From Mycobacterium sp. ACS1612 (GTDB lineage: Bacteria > Actinomycetota > Actinomycetes > Mycobacteriales > Mycobacteriaceae), in contig NZ_LZHZ01000063.1 of NCBI RefSeq assembly GCF_001667505.1, positions 124,001 to 188,000 on the forward strand: a stretch of DNA of 64,000 bases, in the 5' to 3' direction. The first letter of the stretch is position 1, and each line of letters starts with the position of its first letter. The translations under genes were made by a program, and so were the position numbers. Shown here one piece after another: positions 25,627 through 33,403 of the stretch. The notes beneath the pieces are model-generated. The model was given only the letters and a program-made list of their open reading frames with translations, searched no databases and was not told the DNA's origin.

Positions 25627-26996
25627 CCGGTACCGAAGTGAGGGCGGCAACGTCGGTGTTGGAACAGCTGCCCGTCACCCGCTGGCATTGGCGTCTGGTG
25701 GTGATCGTCGGGCTCGGCACCTTCTTCGACCTGTACGAGGTCTTCCTCGGCGCCGTGCTGGCACCCGTGCTGGCAGGTGAGTTCCACCTCAGCACCGCAG
25801 GCAAGGCGATGGTGATCTCGAGCGGGTTCGCCGGCATGTTCGTCGGCGCAAGCGTGTTGTCGATCGTCGCCGACCGGCTCGGACGCCGTCGCGTGTTCAT
25901 CCTCAATCTGCTTGTCTATTCCCTGTTTTCACTGATGGCGGCGTTCTCACCGAATATCGAGACGTTTTTGGTGCTGCGCTTTATCGCCGGCATCGGACTC
26001 GGTGCTGAACTGGTGCTCGTCGACACTTATCTGGCCGAGTTCGTCCCCGCCAGAGTCCGCGGCAGGATGACGGCATGGGCTTACACGCTGGGGTTCGTCG
26101 GCGTCCCCCTGGCGGCGCTGCTCGGGGGCAAGCTCGTCGCGCAGCGTCACCTGTTCGGCATCGACGGGTGGCGGTGGCTGCTGGTGTTCGGCGCGCTGGG
26201 TGCGGTGTTCGTGCTGGCGATACGGACGATGCTGCCAGAGTCTCCGCGGTGGCTGGAAAGCCGCGGCCGCAACGCCGAGGCACGCGCGGTGGTCGCGTCG
26301 ATCGTCGCCAACGTCGCACCGGGCACCGCATTGCCGCCGAGCCAGGCCGACACGGCCCTTGGCGAAGACGATGCACGCACCGTCCGTGACGTGCTGCGAA
26401 TCGCGTTCCGGGATTACCGCAAACGCACGGTGATGCTGGTGAACTTTCAGGTGCTGCAGACGGTGGCGTATTACGGTTTCGGCACCCTGGCCCCACTTGT
26501 GCTGGTCAGCAAGGGTTTTGAAGTGACGCAATCGCTCGGCTACGCGGCGCTGACGTTCGCGGGCTATCCGCTGGGATCGCTGCTCTCGGTGCCGCTGGTC
26601 GAGCGGTTCGAGCGCAAGTTCTTGATCATCTATTCGGCACTCGGAATCGCGGTGTGCGGCATAGTGTTTGCCGCGGCGGAGAACGTCGTGCTGATCGTGG
26701 TGGCGGGATTCCTGCTCACCGCCATTTCGAACATCTTCTCCAACGCGTTTCACATCTATCAGGCTGAGATCTTCCCGACGGCGATTCGCAGCACCGCCAG
26801 CGGCATCTGCTACTCGCTGTCCCGCGCCACCTCGACCGTGCTGCCGTTCATTGCCGTGCCCGCGCTGGTGACGCTGGGGCCCGTCGCCGTGTTCTCCGGG
26901 TCGGCGGCGCTGATCGTCCTACTCTGCCTCGACGTCGGACTGCTCGGTCCGCGCAGCACCGGACTCGAACTCGAAACGGTCCAACAAGTCAGCTGA
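25623..26996 (+). CDS. MFS transporter (sugar/metabolite porter type)
   Basis: A 457-residue, 12-helix MFS protein. Motif A appears as VADRLGRRRVF after helix 2, and the motif-A-like loop in the second half is VERFERKFLI. FDLYEVFLGAVLAPVLAGEF in helix 1 and PESPRWLESRGRNAEA after helix 6 resemble NiaP/metabolite:H+ symporters. The substrate is unknown. The GTG start overlaps the polymerase stop by 4 nt, so translation is coupled. It ends 4 nt before the convergent radical SAM gene. Confidence 0.85.
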   Translation: MTGTEVRAATSVLEQLPVTRWHWRLVVIVGLGTFFDLYEVFLGAVLAPVLAGEFHLSTAGKAMVISSGFAGMFVGASVLSIVADRLGRRRVFILNLLVYSLFSLMAAFSPNIETFLVLRFIAGIGLGAELVLVDTYLAEFVPARVRGRMTAWAYTLGFVGVPLAALLGGKLVAQRHLFGIDGWRWLLVFGALGAVFVLAIRTMLPESPRWLESRGRNAEARAVVASIVANVAPGTALPPSQADTALGEDDARTVRDVLRIAFRDYRKRTVMLVNFQVLQTVAYYGFGTLAPLVLVSKGFEVTQSLGYAALTFAGYPLGSLLSVPLVERFERKFLIIYSALGIAVCGIVFAAAENVVLIVVAGFLLTAISNIFSNAFHIYQAEIFPTAIRSTASGICYSLSRATSTVLPFIAVPALVTLGPVAVFSGSAALIVLLCLDVGLLGPRSTGLELETVQQVS

Positions 26997-27000
26997 GGCG

Positions 27001-28113
27001 TCAGAACGCGTAGCGAATCCGGCAGCTGGGCAGGATGTCGCCGACCAGATCGGTGAGTTGCTGCACCCAGCGGCCTTTCCACGGGCTCTTGTACCGCACG
27101 TTCCACTGGCCGCTCTGGCTGCGCTTGAGCTGTTGCAGATCCGGCCGCCAGAGCAGGTCCTCGGCCTTGGGGTGCCAGCCCAGATTCACCTCGTGCAGGC
27201 CCTCATTGTGGGTAAGGAAGATCACCTCGGCCGCCAACTGCCGCTTGGTGCGCTCGGAGGTGCCGTCGGCGATCTGCTGCAGCAGCTCGGCCCAGTCGGC
27301 CAGCCAGTTCTCGTAGACGATCACCGGACTGAAGTTGACGTGCACCTCGTAGCCGGACTCGACGAAGTCGTCGAGCGCGGCGATCCGATCGGCGATCTTG
27401 GAGGTGCGCACGTCGACCAGGCGTGACGTGTCTTCCGGCATCAAGCTGAACCGCACCCTGGTGCCGCCGCGGGGCTCGTAGTCGAGCAGGTCGCGGTTGA
27501 CGAGCTTGGTGGCGAAGCTGGCTTTCGCGTTCGGTAAACGCGCGAACAGGTCGACGAGATCGCGCACATTGTCCGAAATCATGGCGTCGGCCGAGCAATC
27601 GCTGTTCTCACCGATGTCGTAAACCCAATCGGTGGGGTCACACTGGTTCGGCTCCGGCTTGACCCCCTGCCGGGCGACGTGCCGCTCGAGGTAACCGCTG
27701 ATCTTGTCGATGTTGGCAAACACCGTGATCGGGTTGGCGTAGCCCTTGCGCCGCGGCACGTAGCAGTACGAGCACGCCATCGCGCATCCGTTCGCTGTCG
27801 AGGGGGCGATCCAGTCGCTCGATCGCTCGTTGCGGAGGGCGGAAAGACTTTTCTTCTCGCCCAGCACAAGCACTTCCCGCTTGGTGCGGACCCAGTCGTC
27901 GACGTTGCCTTCGTTGCCGTAAAGCCCCGGAATCGCCTGATGTGATGGCACCTCGATGCGCTCCGCGCCGGGAAACCGGTCGAGGACCTGGCGGGCGCGG
28001 GAAAACCGCTCGATGTCGGGTTCGTGATAGATCCGCTTGATGTCGAGCAGTCGGCTCGCGAGGTCGACCGGCGTCCGGCGGGATGGTGTATCAATTCCCA
28101 ACTTGGACGTCAC
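27001..28113 (-). CDS. Radical SAM protein of the spore photoproduct lyase family
   Basis: 370 residues from GTG 28113. The iron-sulfur motif is C110-AMA-C114-SY-C117 in NGCAMACSYCYVPRRKGY (CxxxCxxC), preceded by SSDWIAPSTANG, as in SplB-like proteins. The body carries ATKLVNRDLLDYEP and RVRFSLMPEDTSRLVDVRTS, and the C-terminal part LGWHPKAEDLLWRPDLQQ is specific to this actinobacterial group. True SplB repairs the thymine photoproduct of UV-irradiated spores; mycobacteria are not known to form classical spores, so the role here may be another DNA lesion or a different reaction. Confidence 0.82.
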   Translation of the reverse strand: MTSKLGIDTPSRRTPVDLASRLLDIKRIYHEPDIERFSRARQVLDRFPGAERIEVPSHQAIPGLYGNEGNVDDWVRTKREVLVLGEKKSLSALRNERSSDWIAPSTANGCAMACSYCYVPRRKGYANPITVFANIDKISGYLERHVARQGVKPEPNQCDPTDWVYDIGENSDCSADAMISDNVRDLVDLFARLPNAKASFATKLVNRDLLDYEPRGGTRVRFSLMPEDTSRLVDVRTSKIADRIAALDDFVESGYEVHVNFSPVIVYENWLADWAELLQQIADGTSERTKRQLAAEVIFLTHNEGLHEVNLGWHPKAEDLLWRPDLQQLKRSQSGQWNVRYKSPWKGRWVQQLTDLVGDILPSCRIRYAF

Positions 28114-28213
28114 TCACATACCAACGCCACCGCGTCCAGCAGGGTTCCGAGCGCAGCGACACGGGCCCGGCCGTCGCGATCTCGTCCTCTAGCGGCGCGA
28201 TCGCCGCACGCAC
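28091..28213 (-). CDS. Possible 40-residue protein overlapping the radical SAM gene start
   Basis: An open frame from GTG 28213 to TGA 28091 encodes 40 residues (VRAAIAPLEDEIATAGPVSL, then a Trp-rich end CWTRWRWYVSDV). It fills the gap between the MFS gene stop (28225) and the radical SAM start and runs 23 nt into the latter in another frame. The ribosome-binding site is weak. It could be a leader or coupling peptide, or chance coding potential. No family is recognised. Confidence 0.25.
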   Translation of the reverse strand: MRAAIAPLEDEIATAGPVSLRSEPCWTRWRWYVSDVQVGN

Positions 28214-28224
28214 CTCGGTGCAGG

Positions 28225-29583
28225 TCAACGCGCTGCGGGCACCCGGTCATAGATCGCCGCATCGTCGATGTCAACACGCGAACGGTCAGGCAGGGCCACG
28301 CAACAAAGCACGGTGATGACGGCCGCGACGACGATGTAGATCGAGATCGAGTAGGGCGTCCCGGTTTCGTGGAGAAGCCACGTGGCCAGCAGCGGGGCCG
28401 GTCCGCCAGCGAACACCGACGCCAGTTGATAGCCGAGTCCGGCGCCGCCGTAGCGCAAATGTGTCGGGAAGCTTTCCCCGATCAGCGCTGCCTGCGGCCC
28501 ATACATCATCGAGTGCACCACCATCGACAGCACGACCGCGAGGAAGATCGACACCTGCCCGCCGTGCGTCAGCACCATGAAATACGGAAACGCGCCGAGG
28601 CCCGCAAAAACCGCCCCGGCCAGGTAGACCCGTTTTCGGCCAATTGCATCCGAAAGATGCGAGAAGAACGGGATCGTCGCGAGTTCGACCGTGGCGCCGA
28701 CGAGCACCGCGGTCAGCACGAACGTCTTGCTGTAGTGGTGGCGCTGCACGACGTAGGTCAAGACGAACGTGGTGAAGAGGTAGAAGGGCATCTGCTCGGC
28801 GAACCGCAGACCCGCGGAAAGCAGGATCTCCCGCCAATGCCGGCGGACCACTTCCGCGACCGGCGTGCTCGCAGTCTTGCCTTGGTCCAGGACCTTGCTG
28901 AACATCGGGGTCTCGAGGATCTTCAGCCGGATGACCAGGCCCACCGCGACCAGCACCAGGCTCGCCAGGAACGGCACTCGCCAGCCCCAGGAATTGAACG
29001 CCTCGTCCGACATCGTGGCGGACAACAGCGTCATGCCGCCCGTGCCCAACACCAGCCCGACCGGGACGCCGACCTGAGCGAAACTGCCGAGCAGACCGCG
29101 CCGCTTCTGATCGCCCCACTCCATCGTCAGCAACACAGAACCGCTCCACTCGCCACCCACGGCAATGCCCTGCAGCACACGAAGCGTGACAAGCAGCAGC
29201 GGCGCGGCGACCCCGATGGCTTCGGTGCCGGGCAAGATGCCGATGACGGCGGACGCGAGGCCCATCACCAGCAGCGTGATGATCAAAGTGGTCTTGCGGC
29301 CGATCCGGTCGCCCCAGTGTCCGAAGATGGCCGCGCCGATCGGCCGGGCGGCGAACCCGACGAAGTAGGTGGCGAAGGACTGCATCGCGCCGGCGTACGT
29401 GCTGGATTCGGGGAAGAACAGGTGCGGAAACACCAGTGCGGCAGCGGTGTTGTAGAGGAAGAAGTCGTACCACTCGATGGTGGTTCCGATCGCGCTTGCC
29501 ATCGCGGCGCGCCGAACTTGTACTTGGCGATGATTCGGATCCAATTGCGCGGTGCGGCTGATCCCATCGTCTGCAGCAGCCAT
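28225..29583 (-). CDS. MFS transporter, metabolite:H+ symporter (MHS) type
   Basis: A 452-residue, 12-helix protein of the MHS branch (shikimate, proline/betaine, alpha-ketoglutarate symporters): GTTIEWYDFFLYNTAAALVF in helix 1, GHWGDRIGRKTTL (motif A), RVLQGIAVGGEWSGSVLL in helix 4 and HLSDAIGRKRVYL in the second half. ATG 29583 is chosen because AGGAGG lies about 8 nt upstream; the open frame starts earlier. A carboxylate or betaine-type substrate is likely but not specified. Confidence 0.88.
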   Translation of the reverse strand: MAAADDGISRTAQLDPNHRQVQVRRAAMASAIGTTIEWYDFFLYNTAAALVFPHLFFPESSTYAGAMQSFATYFVGFAARPIGAAIFGHWGDRIGRKTTLIITLLVMGLASAVIGILPGTEAIGVAAPLLLVTLRVLQGIAVGGEWSGSVLLTMEWGDQKRRGLLGSFAQVGVPVGLVLGTGGMTLLSATMSDEAFNSWGWRVPFLASLVLVAVGLVIRLKILETPMFSKVLDQGKTASTPVAEVVRRHWREILLSAGLRFAEQMPFYLFTTFVLTYVVQRHHYSKTFVLTAVLVGATVELATIPFFSHLSDAIGRKRVYLAGAVFAGLGAFPYFMVLTHGGQVSIFLAVVLSMVVHSMMYGPQAALIGESFPTHLRYGGAGLGYQLASVFAGGPAPLLATWLLHETGTPYSISIYIVVAAVITVLCCVALPDRSRVDIDDAAIYDRVPAAR

Positions 29584-29650
29584 CGGATGACCTCCTGTGA
29601 GCGACGCCACTTCATAGTGTGCGCCGCGGGAGGGCGGTTTAAACCCGAAT

Positions 29651-31498
29651 TCAGTCGGGGATCACCGGCAACGTCACCGCCGTTGGATGCTGCGCGTCGT
29701 GCAGGATGGTCTGCGTCGCACGCCGGGTGACCGCGTCGGTCCCGAATGCCGCACCGGTATTGGGGTTGGGAGCAAACTGCGGATAGTCGCTACTGGAGAT
29801 CTCCAATCGGATGCGATCACCTTTGCCGTATTCGTAACTCGTTGGCCAGACCTGAATTCGGTACTCGTACGGGTGATCGGGTGTCATCGGCGTCGGCTGT
29901 GCCAACGAGTCGCGGAACGACGTACGCACGATGCCGTTGTTGAGATTGATCACTTCGCCATCGGGTTTGACCACCGCCACCTTCGCGGTGAAATCGGTAT
30001 CGGTTGCGGTGGATTGTGCCCACAGCCGGACCGAGATCGGGCCGGTCACCTCCATGTTGTGGTCGAGTTGCGCACTGGTGTAGATCAATACGTCGGAGCG
30101 TTGCTCGACGGGGGTTTGGTCGTAAGGCCCCTGCGGCCCGGAATGTGCGGCGCAGCAGGAGTGACCACCCAGGCTCGGTGCGGGAAATGCCGGATCGTAG
30201 GTGTAGACGTCCGGTGGCTGCGCGGCAGGCGCAGCAGTCGTCAACTCGCCCTTGCGATCCTGGATTCCGCCGGACCCCGAGAGATAGAATGTCGTCCATT
30301 TCGTCTGTGGCAGCGGCCAACTGGTTGCCGACTTCCACTTGTCCGCACCCATGACGAAATAGTCGACTCGCGGTTTGCCTGCGACGTCGTTCTTCTCGCC
30401 TTTCAGAAAGTGGTCGAACCACGCCAGCATCAAGTCGTTGATGGGGCTGTCGCCGACGGCGCCGATCGATTTGAGCAGCGGCGCAGGCGTCGAGTCTGGT
30501 CGCCCCCAGTCGACGTGGTCCCACGGGCCGATGACCAGACGTTGGTTGCTGCGCGCGAGGTCGGTGCCGCCGTGGGCGACCATGCCTGCAAAATTCTCTG
30601 TGCCGCCGGCGAGGAACGCGTCGTACCACCCCTCGAAGTCGAGCACGGGCACCTTCACGGAGGGGTAGCGGTCCCTGACGCTGATCTCTTGCCAGAAGCC
30701 ATCGCGGCTGGAGTGTTTGAGCCAGTCGAAATACCACGGGGCGACGGCAGGATTCTGGGGTTGCATCGGCGGCAAGTCTTGGTAGGGGCGAAAATCCATC
30801 CATCGGGTGGGGTCGGCGCGCGCGGCGGTGAGTTGCGCGACCGCGGGTCGGTCGTTCCGGTTCTGCGCGGCGGTGTTGGCAATTCCGAATGCCCACGGTT
30901 CGACGAACGCCAGGCGGAACTCGCCGCCCTCGTATGTCCAGCCGTCGTAGTAGTCCGAGGCGGTGTTGGCGGGCACGATCGTGACGAGGTGCGGCGGCGC
31001 GGTCACCGCGGCCAGCCATTGGGTGGCGCCGACGTACGACGATCCGTACATCCCGACCTTGCCGTCGGATCCCGGCAACGCGGCGGCCCACTCGACGGTG
31101 TCGTAGCCGTCGGACATCTCGTGGGTGAACTCGTTGAAGGTGCCGCCTGAGGCGCCTTGACCGCGCACATCCTGGATGACCACCAGATAGCAGTGCGATG
31201 CGAACCAATCCGGTGGCTCATACCGGGTCCCCGCCTGCGCATCCGATTTCCCGTACTGGGTGCGCATCAGGATCACCGGTACCGCGTCGGTGGTTCGGGG
31301 TCGGTAGACGTCTGCGCGCAGGACGGTGCCGTCGCGCATGGTCGCGGGCACGTCGGACTGTTTGGTGACAGCGCATGGCCCACGCCCGGCACGACCGGGA
31401 AACTGTGCCGTGCCTGTGTGCCCGTCTGCGGCGCATCCGGTCAGAGTCAGTGCGGTGCCCACAGCGACCGCACAGATGCGGCAGGCAACGGAACGCAT
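29651..31498 (-). CDS. CocE/NonD-family hydrolase, predicted lipoprotein
   Basis: 615 residues. The N-terminus has a lipoprotein signal (ICAVAVGTALTLTGCAADGH, lipobox LTGC), so it should sit on the outer face of the membrane. The catalytic domain is of the cocaine esterase/X-Pro dipeptidyl peptidase type: RGQGASGG oxyanion region, nucleophile in GMYGSSYVGATQW, Asp in EGWYDAFL and His in IGPWDHVDWG. The C-terminal 200 residues (VTGPISVRLWAQSTATDTDF) form the jelly-roll domain. Substrate: an ester or amide of unknown identity. It stands alone between the MFS gene and the tRNA array. Confidence 0.88.
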   Translation of the reverse strand: MRSVACRICAVAVGTALTLTGCAADGHTGTAQFPGRAGRGPCAVTKQSDVPATMRDGTVLRADVYRPRTTDAVPVILMRTQYGKSDAQAGTRYEPPDWFASHCYLVVIQDVRGQGASGGTFNEFTHEMSDGYDTVEWAAALPGSDGKVGMYGSSYVGATQWLAAVTAPPHLVTIVPANTASDYYDGWTYEGGEFRLAFVEPWAFGIANTAAQNRNDRPAVAQLTAARADPTRWMDFRPYQDLPPMQPQNPAVAPWYFDWLKHSSRDGFWQEISVRDRYPSVKVPVLDFEGWYDAFLAGGTENFAGMVAHGGTDLARSNQRLVIGPWDHVDWGRPDSTPAPLLKSIGAVGDSPINDLMLAWFDHFLKGEKNDVAGKPRVDYFVMGADKWKSATSWPLPQTKWTTFYLSGSGGIQDRKGELTTAAPAAQPPDVYTYDPAFPAPSLGGHSCCAAHSGPQGPYDQTPVEQRSDVLIYTSAQLDHNMEVTGPISVRLWAQSTATDTDFTAKVAVVKPDGEVINLNNGIVRTSFRDSLAQPTPMTPDHPYEYRIQVWPTSYEYGKGDRIRLEISSSDYPQFAPNPNTGAAFGTDAVTRRATQTILHDAQHPTAVTLPVIPD

Positions 31499-31522
31499 TT
31501 CATCAAGTTAATACGCCATGCT

Positions 31523-31599
31523 TGGAGCCCGCGGCGGGATTCGAACCCGCACGATCCGGTTTAGGAAACCGGGACTCTGATCCGTTGAGCTACGCGGGC
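31523..31599 (-). tRNA. tRNA-Arg (anticodon CCT)
   Basis: Minus-strand cloverleaf: acceptor GCCCGCG (5' end at 31599) pairs CGCGGGC, anticodon arm CCGGT-TTCCTAA-ACCGG with CCT, T-arm GCGGG-TTCGAAT-CCCGC. The discriminator is T and CCA is encoded (31523-31525), unlike the other tRNAs in this cluster. All stems pair well. Confidence 0.9.
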
Positions 31600-31613
31600 A
31601 GGACATCTGCGAG

Positions 31614-31685
31614 TACCCCTGGGAAGAATCGAACTCCCACCTCCAGCTCCGTAAACTGGCGCTCTATCCGTTGAACTACAGGGGT
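31614..31685 (-). tRNA. tRNA-Arg (anticodon ACG)
   Basis: Minus-strand cloverleaf: acceptor ACCCCTG/CAGGGGT, anticodon arm CCAGT-TTACGGA-GCTGG with ACG, T-arm GGGAG-TTCGATT-CTTCC with one G-T pair. The discriminator is A and CCA is not encoded. It lies 14 nt from the Arg-CCT gene. Confidence 0.85.
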
Positions 31686-31688
31686 GTG

Positions 31689-31761
31689 CGCCCTTGGCAG
31701 GACTCGAACCTGCAACCTCTGGTTCCGGAAACCAGCGCGCTATCCGTTGTGCTACAAGGGC
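31689..31761 (-). tRNA. tRNA-Arg (anticodon CCG)
   Basis: Minus-strand cloverleaf: acceptor GCCCTTG/CAAGGGC, anticodon arm CTGGT-TTCCGGA-ACCAG with CCG, T-arm GCAGG-TTCGAGT-CCTGC. The D-stem GCAC/GCGC contains an A-C mismatch. The discriminator is G and CCA is not encoded. Only 3 nt separate it from the Arg-ACG gene. Confidence 0.85.
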
Positions 31762-31894
31762 TTTGGTGGGCGCGGCGGGATCCAGACCGATCACACAAAC
31801 TGCGCGATGTTGTCGCGCTCCTTCGGCTCGAATGGCTCATGCATCATGGCTATTCCGGAATCATGGCCGCATACCTCCCTTTCGATGTCGTGTG
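31762..31894. other. 133-nt gap inside the tRNA array with possible tRNA relic
   Basis: On the minus strand the segment nearest the Arg-CCG gene (31765-31788) reads GGTCTGGATCCCGCC then GCGCCCACC, like a T-arm plus 3' acceptor half of a tRNA, preceded by TTTGTGTG, which could be a ruined His-type anticodon loop. The 5' half and stem pairing are missing. A hairpin GCGCGA-TGTTG-TCGCGC lies at 31802-31818, and ATTCCGGAAT is a 10-nt palindrome further on. Confidence 0.35.
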
Positions 31895-31966
31895 TGCGCC
31901 GTGAGGGTTTCGATCCCCCGTCCCCAGATTAAGAATCTGGTGCTATCCCAACTCAGCTAACGGCGC
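31895..31966 (-). tRNA. tRNA-Lys (anticodon CTT), divergent T-loop
   Basis: Minus-strand cloverleaf: acceptor GCGCCGT/ACGGCGC, anticodon arm CCAGA-TTCTTAA-TCTGG with CTT, T-stem GGGGG/CCCTC. The T-loop reads ATCGAAA rather than TTCGAAT, so the conserved T54 is replaced. The discriminator is A and CCA is not encoded. It may be a non-canonical supernumerary tRNA or a decaying gene. Confidence 0.78.
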
Positions 31967-32404
31967 AGGTGTCACCTGTCACGTGGTGCGGCATGAATGC
32001 TGGCCCCGACAGCGGCGGATGTCTAGTGCGCATTTTCAGCGAGAGATGCTGTGCTACAACGAAATTGGGCCCAGCAAGCTACAGGAATGTCAGTCGACGT
32101 TCCTGGCTGGGATAACAGCAGGGTTGAGAGTTCTATGAGATTTTTCTTCTGGCCCTGGCTTCCGGCTTGGGCGCACGTCGATCGAGTCAACGGAAGATTG
32201 GCTGGACAGCCGGAAGCAACCGCGTCGCCTCACGGCGCGACGCTCCATGTTCCGGACCGCGGCTATCGCGCTGTGCGTTTCCGCGCACGACAACGCCACC
32301 GCGGACGCAGGCGTCCCGCTGAGCAAGGCGTAGCCGTGGCCGAAAACGGTCATAGGTCGAGGATAACAGCGGACGGCTTCGTCGACCAGCAAATACTGAA
32401 GCGG
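31967..32404. other. 438-nt stretch without a supported gene
   Basis: Between the tRNA array and the oxidoreductase operon end. A 157-codon plus-strand frame (32051-32524) overlaps the real gene and lacks a recognisable fold. A short 28-codon frame (32247-32333, MFRTAAIALCVSAHDNATAD) has strong G/C third positions like a truncated exported-protein start, but no ribosome-binding site. It may be a gene remnant. No terminator or repeat was recognised. Confidence 0.4.
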
Positions 32405-33403
32405 TCAGAGGGCCAGGATCAGTTTCCCGGTGTTCATCCCTTCGAACAGGGTCAGCAGCGTTGCATGGAAGTCGGCGACGGTACCGGTTACGACGTCCTC
32501 GTACGAGCTGAGTTGGCCTGTTGACAGCCAATCCGCAAGGCGCTCAACACCTTCGGGGTATCTATCGGCGTAGTCGAAGATCACGAAGCCGGTCATCGAC
32601 GCCCTGGCGACCAGCAACTGCATGTAGTTCGCGGGGCCGCGCGGGGTGTCGTTGTATTGCGATACCGCGCCGCACAGCACGATCCGGGCGCCGTGCGCCA
32701 GCCTGTTGAGCGCGGCCTCCAAGGTGACGCCGCCAACATTGTCGAAGAAGACGTCGACGCCGTCGGGTGCGTGGGTCTTCAGCTCGGCGCGCAGGTCAGC
32801 GGTCTTGTAGTCGATCGCGGCGTCGAATCCGACCTCGTCGACCAGCCACCGGCACTTCTGCTCGCCGCCTGCGATGCCGACCACGCGGCAGCCCGCGATC
32901 TGCGCGATCTGCCCGACGACGTTGCCCACCGACCCGGCCGCCCCGGACACCAACACGGTCTGGCCCTGCGCCGGCTTGCCGATGTCGAGCAATCCGAAGT
33001 AGGCGGTCAGGCCGCTGATGCCCAGCGCCGCGAGATGAGTGGTCGGCGGCACCAACGAGGTGTCGACCTTGCTGACGCCTGCGCCGTCGGAAATGGCGAA
33101 GTCCTGAACGCCGAACAGGCCCGAGACCACGTCTCCCACTGCGTAGCCCTGGTGACGCGACTCCACGACACGCCCGATTGCCAAGGCGCGCATGACGTCT
33201 CCGACCGCGACCGGCGGCACGTAGGAGCGTCCGGCGTTCATCCAGGTACGCATCGCAGGATCGATCGACAGGTAGTCGACCGCGACCACGAAGTGGCCTT
33301 CACCGGCAGTAGGAACAGGTTCCTCGACGAAGGCGAAGTCGCCGGGTTTGATCTGCCCCGTCGGTCGGGCGGCGAGTCGGCATTGAGTGTTGGCGGTTTT
33401 CAA
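32405..33403 (-). CDS. NADPH-dependent medium-chain reductase (CurA/PTGR-like)
   Basis: A 332-residue zinc-less MDR-superfamily oxidoreductase (leukotriene-B4 12-dehydrogenase/CurA group). VLVSGAAGSVGNVVGQIAQI carries the NADP-binding glycines, with IAGGEQKC after it; SIDPAMRTWMN and FFDNVGG are family hallmarks. The start is TTG 33403: AGGAG lies 8 nt upstream and the TTG overlaps the upstream gene's TGA (TTGA), giving tight coupling. The long open frame beyond 33403 lies inside the F420 gene and is not real. Predicted activity: reduction of the double bond of an enone or enal. Confidence 0.88.
   Translation of the reverse strand: MKTANTQCRLAARPTGQIKPGDFAFVEEPVPTAGEGHFVVAVDYLSIDPAMRTWMNAGRSYVPPVAVGDVMRALAIGRVVESRHQGYAVGDVVSGLFGVQDFAISDGAGVSKVDTSLVPPTTHLAALGISGLTAYFGLLDIGKPAQGQTVLVSGAAGSVGNVVGQIAQIAGCRVVGIAGGEQKCRWLVDEVGFDAAIDYKTADLRAELKTHAPDGVDVFFDNVGGVTLEAALNRLAHGARIVLCGAVSQYNDTPRGPANYMQLLVARASMTGFVIFDYADRYPEGVERLADWLSTGQLSSYEDVVTGTVADFHATLLTLFEGMNTGKLILAL

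Noticed and set aside
28024..29730. 568-codon plus-strand frame
   Set aside because: Antisense to the MHS transporter; its composition is that of a complement frame.
32051..32524. 157-codon frame after the tRNA array
   Set aside because: Overlaps the 3' end of the real oxidoreductase gene and has no coding signature.
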